In this document: one piece after another, positions 58,304 through 64,000 of the stretch
Layout of the letters: every line of letters begins with the position of its first letter
How positions within the stretch are numbered: position 1 is the first letter of the stretch
Assembly: GCF_002288325.1 (NCBI RefSeq)
Contig: NZ_CP016780.1
Span: forward strand, 558,001 to 622,000
Direction: 5' to 3'
DNA: 64,000 nucleotides
Source: Candidatus Planktophila lacus
GTDB taxonomy: Bacteria > Actinomycetota > Actinomycetes > Nanopelagicales > Nanopelagicaceae
Position numbers and translations under genes: made by a program
The notes under the pieces: model-generated
Databases searched by the model: none
What the model was told of the DNA's origin: nothing
What the model saw: the letters and a program-made list of their open reading frames with translations, nothing else

Positions 58304-59035
58304 AAAATCAAGGAACGTCCGAGCGCCATCGTGGGAGATGATCCGCGTACCCGCGATGCCGTCGCCCGCTCAATCCTTGAAAATGGACCATCTACCGCTG
58401 TTGCCTTGGGCGAGCGCTTAGGTCTTACGCCAGCTGGAATTCGCCGCCACTTAGACCTGCTTGTCGCAGATGGAATTCTCGAAGCGCGCGATCCACGAGT
58501 TGCACCATCGCGCGGGCGTGGTCGACCATCCAAAGTTTTCGTGATGACCGATAACGGGCGCGAGAAGTTCGAACATTCTTACGACGATCTAGCGGTAGCC
58601 GCTCTTAAATTTATGTCTGCACAATCTGGAGAACATCTCGTTAGCGCATTTGCGCAATCACGCGCCGATGACATGGTTCGCAAAGCCAGTTCTTCTATTT
58701 CAAAGAGCGATGACAAAGTCGCATCACTTGCTGAGTTCCTAACCGAACAAGGTTATGCCGCAAGCGTCGGTCCACGTGGGACAGGTGAAGAACTTTGTCA
58801 GCACCATTGCCCGATTGCACACGTCGCCGCAGAGTTTCCCCAGCTATGTGAAGCCGAGACAGAGGCGCTTTCAAATCTGCTCGGAACTCACGTACAACGT
58901 TTAGCCACGATCGCCCACGGCGATGGTGTTTGCACTACATATATACCTCAACTTGGTAAGCAAGTTATAAAGCAAGTTCCAAAGCAAGTTCCAAAGATAA
59001 ACACTCAAGCAAAAGCCGGAAAGGCGCAAAAATGA
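58301..59035 (+). CDS. sufR: SufR-type iron-sulfur-dependent transcriptional repressor
   Basis: 244 residues from GTG 58301. A winged helix-turn-helix covers about residues 10-75 ([18 protein letters not shown] as recognition region, then the wing GRGRPSKVF). The C-terminal cluster-binding part has C-x-x-H-C-P-I followed 13 residues later by another Cys ([20 protein letters not shown]), the SufR/[4Fe-4S] pattern. It senses cluster status and represses the suf operon. The frame is open to 58265, but GTG 58301 fits the promoter and operator better. The C-terminus has three 4-residue repeats ([12 protein letters not shown]). The stop overlaps sufB by ATGA. Confidence 0.93.
   Translation: MKIKERPSAIVGDDPRTRDAVARSILENGPSTAVALGERLGLTPAGIRRHLDLLVADGILEARDPRVAPSRGRGRPSKVFVMTDNGREKFEHSYDDLAVAALKFMSAQSGEHLVSAFAQSRADDMVRKASSSISKSDDKVASLAEFLTEQGYAASVGPRGTGEELCQHHCPIAHVAAEFPQLCEAETEALSNLLGTHVQRLATIAHGDGVCTTYIPQLGKQVIKQVPKQVPKINTQAKAGKAQK
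58958..58993 (+). repeat. Three 12-nt tandem repeats near the 3' end of sufR
   Basis: AAGCAAGTT plus ATA, CCA and CCA at 58958-58969, 58970-58981 and 58982-58993, followed by a further AAG. They encode [12 protein letters not shown] in a tail beyond the cluster-binding domain. Near identity at the DNA level suggests slippage. Confidence 0.9.
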
Positions 59036-60441
59036 CAACAGCACATCCAGAGCTCGAAGGTCTTGGAAACTACGAATACGGTTGGTCAGATGGCAACGAT
59101 GCTGGCGCAAACTCAAAACGTGGCATTAACGAAGATGTCGTTCGCGATATCTCTTCCAAGAAAGACGAACCACAATGGATGCTAGATCTACGCCTTAAGG
59201 GCTTGTCACTGTTTGAGAAGAAGCCGATGCCATCATGGGGATCAGACCTTTCTGGAATCTTCTTCGACACCATCAAATACTTCGTTCGCTCAACCGAGAA
59301 GCAGGCTGCAACTTGGGATGATCTTCCTGAAGAAATCAAAAACACTTACGATCGTTTAGGTATCCCAGAAGCAGAAAAGCAACGCTTGGTCTCTGGCGTT
59401 GCAGCGCAGTACGAATCAGAAGTTGTTTATCACTCAATCCGTGAAGATCTAGAAGCACAAGGCGTGATCTTCCTTGATACCGATAGCGGGCTAAAGCAGC
59501 ACCCAGAACTCTTCAAAGAGTATTTCGGTTCAGTAATTCCAGTTGGCGACAATAAGTTTGCAGCACTGAACACTTCTGTATGGTCTGGTGGTTCATTCAT
59601 CTACGTACCAAAGGGCGTACACGTCGAAATTCCATTGCAGGCATATTTCCGAATCAACACCGAAAACATGGGTCAGTTCGAGCGCACCTTGATCATTGCC
59701 GATGAAGATTCATATATCCACTATGTAGAAGGCTGCACAGCGCCAATCTACAAATCAGATTCACTTCACTCAGCAGTCGTAGAAATCATCGTAAAGAAGG
59801 GTGCACGCGTTCGTTACACCACGATTCAAAACTGGTCTAACAACGTTTACAACCTCGTAACCAAGCGGGCTACCTGCGCTGAAGGTGCAACGATGGAATG
59901 GGTCGATGGAAATATCGGCTCTAAGGTAACCATGAAGTACCCAGCAGTTATGTTGATGGGTCCTCATGCCAAGGGTGAAACACTCTCCCTTGCATTTGCG
60001 GGCGCCGGACAACATCAAGATTCTGGTGCAAAGATGGTGCACGCAGCTCCTTACACATCTTCATCCGTAATCTCTAAATCTGTTGCACGTGGCGGCGGTC
60101 GTACTTCCTACCGTGGTCTCGTACAGGTTCAAGAAGGCGCACATCACTCAAAGAGCACCGTAAAGTGCGATGCGCTCTTGGTTGACACAATTTCACGTTC
60201 TGACACATACCCATATGTCGATATCCGCGAAGACGATGTTTCAATGGGACACGAAGCAACAGTTTCTAAGATCAGTGATGATCAACTCTTCTACCTAATG
60301 TCACGTGGACTTACTGAAGATGAGGCTATGGCGATGATCGTTCGTGGCTTTATCGAACCAATTGCACGCGAACTTCCAATGGAGTATGCACTTGAGTTAA
60401 ACCGACTAATTGAACTTCAGATGGAAGGTGCTGTCGGTTAA
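59032..60441 (+). CDS. sufB: Fe-S cluster assembly scaffold protein SufB
   Basis: 469 residues. It forms the SufBC2D scaffold where clusters are built. The N-terminal region has [22 protein letters not shown] as separate conserved blocks, then the beta-helix core with [28 protein letters not shown], and a C-terminal [16 protein letters not shown] with [20 protein letters not shown]. The cysteine in KCDALL is the conserved late cysteine. ATGA overlap with sufR and TAATG overlap with sufD indicate coupling. Confidence 0.97.
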   Translation: MTTAHPELEGLGNYEYGWSDGNDAGANSKRGINEDVVRDISSKKDEPQWMLDLRLKGLSLFEKKPMPSWGSDLSGIFFDTIKYFVRSTEKQAATWDDLPEEIKNTYDRLGIPEAEKQRLVSGVAAQYESEVVYHSIREDLEAQGVIFLDTDSGLKQHPELFKEYFGSVIPVGDNKFAALNTSVWSGGSFIYVPKGVHVEIPLQAYFRINTENMGQFERTLIIADEDSYIHYVEGCTAPIYKSDSLHSAVVEIIVKKGARVRYTTIQNWSNNVYNLVTKRATCAEGATMEWVDGNIGSKVTMKYPAVMLMGPHAKGETLSLAFAGAGQHQDSGAKMVHAAPYTSSSVISKSVARGGGRTSYRGLVQVQEGAHHSKSTVKCDALLVDTISRSDTYPYVDIREDDVSMGHEATVSKISDDQLFYLMSRGLTEDEAMAMIVRGFIEPIARELPMEYALELNRLIELQMEGAVG

Positions 60442-61532
60442 TGACAACGCTCACCACTAACTACTTAACGCCTACTGGGCGAGAAGAGGCCTGGCGCTTT
60501 ACTCCGTTAAAGCGTTTAGGTGGTCTTCATGATGGCACTGCAGTAATTGCAGATCGCCGATCGCTTTCGCTTAAGGGCGTGGCCGCAGAAGGCGTCAGCT
60601 TCGAAAGAATCTCACGCGAGTTAGCCGCTCCGTTAACTGAAAGCGATGACGCAATTGTTGGCCGTATCCGCGAAAACGCAGCAGATGTCGCCGTTCTAAC
60701 CATCAAGGCAAACACAGAAGTTGCAGCGCCGATCTTCTTAAATCGCAGCTCTGGCGCTACAGATTCCGCTGAACTCTCTCGAGTTCAGATCCGAATCGAA
60801 AACCATGCCAAAGCAACTGTGATCATCGAGAACTCTGGTGATACGCACCTTGCAGAAGATATGGAAATCTCAGTCGCACCGGGCGCGAACTTAACGTTGG
60901 TGACTTTGCAAGAGTGGGATGGAAAGACAATTCACGCCGGCCGCCACCATGCAATCGTCGATCGCGATGCAACTTTTAAGTCAATCGTTGTAACCGTAGG
61001 TGGATCACTTGTTCGCTTACTTCCAACAGTTGATTTCATTGCACCTGGCGCATCCTGTGAGCTATTAGGCGTTTACTTTGCAACTTCCGGACAGTTCTTC
61101 GAACACCGTATGTTTGTCGATCACAAAGTCCCAAATGCCAAATCACGCGTTAACTACAAGGGCGCACTTGCAGGAGATGGAGCCCATACCGTCTGGATTG
61201 GTGATGTCTTTATCCGAGCTGCAGCCGAAGGCACAGATACTTACGAGCTAAACCGCAATCTCTTGCTCTCCGATGGAGCGCGCGCAGATTCAGTTCCTAA
61301 CTTGGAGATTGAAACTGGGGAGATCGTAGGCGCAGGACATGCCAGTACAACTGGTCGCTTCGACGACGAACAACTCTTCTACTTGATGTCACGTGGCATT
61401 AATGCAGCAGATGCTCGTCGCTTAGTGGTTCGCGGTTTCTTCAATGAAATCGTCTCTGAGATTGGCGTGGAAGAGATTCAAGATCGTCTTATGGATCGTA
61501 TCGATGGCGAACTTGCAAAGGCTGGTTCGTAG
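60441..61532 (+). CDS. sufD: Fe-S cluster assembly protein SufD
   Basis: 363 residues, a paralogue of SufB in the scaffold. The N-terminus has EEAWRFTPLKRL and the beta-helix part ends with NLEIETGEIVGAGHASTTGRFDDEQ split across conserved turns, then [22 protein letters not shown]. It overlaps sufB by one base and runs directly into the Rieske gene. Confidence 0.96.
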   Translation: MTTLTTNYLTPTGREEAWRFTPLKRLGGLHDGTAVIADRRSLSLKGVAAEGVSFERISRELAAPLTESDDAIVGRIRENAADVAVLTIKANTEVAAPIFLNRSSGATDSAELSRVQIRIENHAKATVIIENSGDTHLAEDMEISVAPGANLTLVTLQEWDGKTIHAGRHHAIVDRDATFKSIVVTVGGSLVRLLPTVDFIAPGASCELLGVYFATSGQFFEHRMFVDHKVPNAKSRVNYKGALAGDGAHTVWIGDVFIRAAAEGTDTYELNRNLLLSDGARADSVPNLEIETGEIVGAGHASTTGRFDDEQLFYLMSRGINAADARRLVVRGFFNEIVSEIGVEEIQDRLMDRIDGELAKAGS

Positions 61533-61829
61533 ATGAGCGATCTAAAACTTAGCGAGTTAACTTCGGGTAAGCCGGTCAAGATCGAAAAAGATGGTCGCGC
61601 TATCTGCGTTGCTCGTGTTGGCGATGAAGTCTTCGCCGTAGATGACACTTGCTCGCACTCAGATGCTTCTCTATCAGAAGGTGACATTACAGATTTCAAG
61701 ATCGAATGCTGGCTTCACGGCGCAGAGTTTGATCTTCGTACAGGCGAAGCGTTAACTCCGCCAGCAGTTGCAGCACTAAAGACTTATTCAGTAAGCGTTG
61801 ACGGAGACTCCGTCACGGTAGATGCGTAG
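61533..61829 (+). CDS. Rieske-type [2Fe-2S] ferredoxin-like protein of the suf operon
   Basis: 98 residues. The cluster ligands fit C-x-H near residue 41 (DDTCSHSDASLSEG) and C-x-x-H near residue 59 (IECWLHGAEFDL). Similar small Rieske proteins sit between sufD and sufC in many actinobacteria and are annotated as non-heme iron oxygenase ferredoxin subunits, but their role in cluster assembly or electron supply is not settled. It has no gap after sufD and 12 nt before sufC. Confidence 0.93.
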   Translation: MSDLKLSELTSGKPVKIEKDGRAICVARVGDEVFAVDDTCSHSDASLSEGDITDFKIECWLHGAEFDLRTGEALTPPAVAALKTYSVSVDGDSVTVDA

Positions 61830-61841
61830 CGAGGATAATTG

Positions 61842-62594
61842 ATGAGCACTCTAGAAATTCGTGGACTTAAAGTCTCTGTAGATACCGAGAACGGTGCTGT
61901 AGAAATTCTCAAAGGCGTAGACCTGACTATCAAATCCGGCGAAACCCACGCAATCATGGGCCCTAATGGCTCTGGAAAATCAACTCTTGCCTACTCAATT
62001 GCCGGACATCCCAAGTACACAATTACTAGCGGAACTGTCACGCTAGATGGCGTAGATGTTCTTGAGATGACTGTTGATGAGCGCGCCAAGGCTGGTCTGT
62101 TCCTTGCTATGCAATATCCAGTTGAGGTTCCGGGCGTATCTGTTTCTAACTTCCTACGCACCGCAGCAACTGCTCTTCGCGGTGAAGCGCCTAAGTTACG
62201 TACTTGGGTAGGCGAAGTTAAAAGCGCGATGGAAGCTTTGAGCATGGATCCATCATTTGCACAACGCAATGTCAACGAAGGTTTCTCTGGTGGTGAGAAG
62301 AAGCGCCACGAAATCATGCAGCTTGAACTACTCAAGCCAAAGATGGCGATTCTCGATGAGACTGATTCAGGCCTAGATGTTGATGCCCTTCGCATAGTCT
62401 CTGAAGGTGTAAATCGTGCAAAGACAAATAACAATCTTGGGGTTGTTCTGATCACTCACTACACCCGAATCCTGCGCTACATCAAGCCAGATTTCGTACA
62501 CGTCTTCGCCAACGGCAAGATCGTTGAACAAGGTGGGCCAGAACTTGCAGATAAGCTCGAAGCCAATGGATATGCGGAGTACGTAACTGCGTAG
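61842..62594 (+). CDS. sufC: Fe-S cluster assembly ATPase SufC
   Basis: 250 residues, the ABC-type ATPase that drives SufBC2D. Walker A is GPNGSGKST near residue 37, signature FSGGEKKRHEIMQ, Walker B MAILDETDSGLD, switch ITHYTRI. The D-E-T-D-S-G-L-D variant is typical of SufC. ATG 61842 is preferred to the TTG one codon upstream; GAGG at 61831 is close by. It ends 20 nt before sufS. Confidence 0.98.
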   Translation: MSTLEIRGLKVSVDTENGAVEILKGVDLTIKSGETHAIMGPNGSGKSTLAYSIAGHPKYTITSGTVTLDGVDVLEMTVDERAKAGLFLAMQYPVEVPGVSVSNFLRTAATALRGEAPKLRTWVGEVKSAMEALSMDPSFAQRNVNEGFSGGEKKRHEIMQLELLKPKMAILDETDSGLDVDALRIVSEGVNRAKTNNNLGVVLITHYTRILRYIKPDFVHVFANGKIVEQGGPELADKLEANGYAEYVTA

Positions 62595-62614
62595 TTTCGC
62601 AATTACTTATATAC

Positions 62615-63859
62615 ATGTCATTTGATGCAGTCGTAATCCGTGCGGATTTTCCGATCTTTGATCGCAAGATCCGCGATGGAAAGCGCCTGGTCTATCTAGA
62701 TAGCGGTGCGACAAGCCAGAAGCCGAACATCGTTATCGATGCGGAAAGCGATTTCTATCGTTTACATAACGCTGCAGCTCATCGTGGCGCTCATCAATTG
62801 GCAGAGGAAGCGACTGACGGAATTGAATCTGCGCGTAAAGTTGTCGCTGATTTCTTGGGCGGCAAAGAAGATGAGATTGTCTTCACTAAAAGTTCTACAG
62901 AGGCGCTTAATCTATTGGCCTATGCGATCGGTTCTGCGCCAACCGGGAATAAGTTTCACCTAAAGGCTGGCGATGAGATAGTGGTTTCCGAGATGGAACA
63001 TCACGCCAATTTGATTCCTTGGCAACAACTAGCAGCGCGCACAGGTGCGATTCTTAAATGGTTTGAGGTAACTCCTGAGGGGCGCTTAGATCTCTCAAAT
63101 ATCGATTCTATTATTACGACGAAGACCAAGATCGTTGCGCTAACTCACCAATCAAATGTTCTCGGAACTATTGTTCCATTGGATGATCTGGTAAAGCGCA
63201 CCCACGATGTAGGCGCCGTTTGCATCCTTGATGCTTGTCAATCAGTGCCGCATATGCCAGTTAACGTGGCAGATCTAGATATCGATTTCTTAGCCTTCTC
63301 TGGCCATAAAGCAGTTGGACCAACTGGAGTTGGAGTTCTCTGGGGAAGAGCGAATTTACTCGAAGAACTTCCGCCATTCCTATTTGGCGGATCGATGATC
63401 GAGTCAGTGACTATGACTGAAGCAACTTGGGCACCAGCACCTCGTAAATTTGAACCAGGCGTTCCAAATATGGCGCAGATTGTTGGCTTTGGGGTCGCAC
63501 TCAAGTACTTAACAAAGATCGGAATGGGTGCGATCCATAAACATGAAATCGAACTCACTAAATATGCGCTAGATGCAATGTCCGGTATTGATTCACTTCG
63601 TATTCTCGGCCCTCTAAATACGGATATGCGTGGGGGAGCGGTTTCCTTCACACTCGGTGAAATTCATCCGCATGACTTAGGACAATTTTTAGATGATGCG
63701 GGAATCGCAGTTCGCACGGGACATCACTGCGCCTGGCCACTAACTCGCAAGATGGGCGTTGCCGCTACAACCCGTGCAAGTTTCTATCTCTACAACACCA
63801 CCGAAGATATCGATCAACTTTGTGAATCGATCCTTGCTGCGCAGAAATACTTCGGCTAA
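62615..63859 (+). CDS. sufS: Cysteine desulfurase SufS
   Basis: 414-residue PLP enzyme that takes sulfur from cysteine. Class V aminotransferase motifs are YLDSGATSQKP at 26-36, FTKSSTEALNLLAYA, SEMEHHANLIPWQ, and the Schiff-base lysine in FSGHKAVGPTGVG. The persulfide cysteine is in VRTGHHCAWPLTRK near 367. A TACTTA box (62604-62609) lies 5 nt upstream, with no Shine-Dalgarno. The TAA stop overlaps the sufU ATG by one base, and SufU is its expected sulfur acceptor. Confidence 0.98.
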   Translation: MSFDAVVIRADFPIFDRKIRDGKRLVYLDSGATSQKPNIVIDAESDFYRLHNAAAHRGAHQLAEEATDGIESARKVVADFLGGKEDEIVFTKSSTEALNLLAYAIGSAPTGNKFHLKAGDEIVVSEMEHHANLIPWQQLAARTGAILKWFEVTPEGRLDLSNIDSIITTKTKIVALTHQSNVLGTIVPLDDLVKRTHDVGAVCILDACQSVPHMPVNVADLDIDFLAFSGHKAVGPTGVGVLWGRANLLEELPPFLFGGSMIESVTMTEATWAPAPRKFEPGVPNMAQIVGFGVALKYLTKIGMGAIHKHEIELTKYALDAMSGIDSLRILGPLNTDMRGGAVSFTLGEIHPHDLGQFLDDAGIAVRTGHHCAWPLTRKMGVAATTRASFYLYNTTEDIDQLCESILAAQKYFG

Positions 63860-64000
63860 TGCAACTCGATAACCTTTATCAGGAAGTGATCCTTGATCAC
63901 TATAAGAACCCGCAGAACAAGAAGCTATCAGCGACTTACGACGCACAGGTTCACCACGTAAACCCTTCTTGTGGCGATGAAATTGATTTAAATGTAACGA
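63859..64000 (+). CDS. sufU: Sulfur relay protein SufU, N-terminal part (cut by right edge)
   Basis: ATG 63859 opens a frame to the window end: MQLDNLYQEVILDHYKNPQN at the start, then HHVNPSCGDEIDLNV. This is the beginning of SufU/IscU-like proteins, with the first zinc/sulfur cysteine in NPSCGD. SufU accepts persulfide sulfur from SufS in Gram-positive bacteria. About 47 residues are visible. It overlaps sufS by one base. Confidence 0.95.
   Translation, partial: MQLDNLYQEVILDHYKNPQNKKLSATYDAQVHHVNPSCGDEIDLNVT

Overview
The window is a dense, mobile-element-free stretch of housekeeping genes from a moderate-GC actinobacterium. The phylum call rests on WhiA, RbpA, an ANTAR response regulator of the PdtaR type, a PriA-type HisA with no trpF nearby, a SufR-led suf operon, and the overall gene order. 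From memory, that order (ileS-lspA-rluD-dnaE-his-trp-lgt-gltBD-pyk-liv-polA-rpsA-coaE-uvrBAC-rapZ-yvcK-whiA-gap-pgk-tpiA-secG-rbpA-pgi-tkt-ctaA-suf) follows the same backbone as the Streptomyces core chromosome, but with most intervening genes missing. Base composition well below Streptomyces, very short gaps and frequent 4-nt overlaps suggest a streamlined genome such as the freshwater acI/Nanopelagicales group. That placement is inference.

Layout: 1-7612 holds ileS (minus, cut by the left edge), a lysine-rich DksA-like zinc-finger protein, lspA, rluD and dnaE. 7680-19646 is a his-trp supercluster (hisD-C-B-H, priA, hisF, hisI, trpE, a 63-residue membrane protein, trpC-B-A) running into a MauE/DsbA-type thiol-redox pair and lgt. 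19688-28063 holds a VIT-family transporter, gltBD and pyk. 28103-33672 holds a tRNA-Leu(CAA), an ANTAR response regulator starting 1 nt after it, and a livKHMGF branched-chain amino acid transporter. 33673-39504 holds a thioesterase, polA, an MFS transporter and rpsA with its terminator. 39543-49897 holds coaE, uvrB-uvrA-uvrC, rapZ, yvcK and whiA. 50041-53707 holds gap-pgk-tpiA-secG-rbpA. 53727-58210 holds pgi, tkt and ctaA on the minus strand. 58301-64000 holds sufR-B-D-Rieske-C-S and the start of sufU, cut by the right edge.

How the genes work together: his and trp are probably co-transcribed and share PriA, which should catalyse an isomerisation in both pathways. lgt and lspA act on lipoproteins. 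gap-pgk-tpiA, pyk, pgi and tkt form a central-carbon set. The liv genes import branched-chain amino acids. The suf operon assembles Fe-S clusters under SufR, and GltB/GltD need such clusters.

The most distinctive feature is promoter architecture. Many transcription units have no Shine-Dalgarno sequence but carry a TANNNT box, most often TAGGCT, exactly 6-7 nt before the start codon, which points to leaderless mRNAs. Other points worth a second look are a Leu tRNA without a long variable arm, a secreted-type LivK with no lipobox, and several unexplained palindromes and short tandem repeats in intergenic regions. I saw no CRISPR array, insertion sequence, prophage or obviously foreign gene, and no gene-free stretch above 300 nt. 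The longest gaps are about 120-150 nt.
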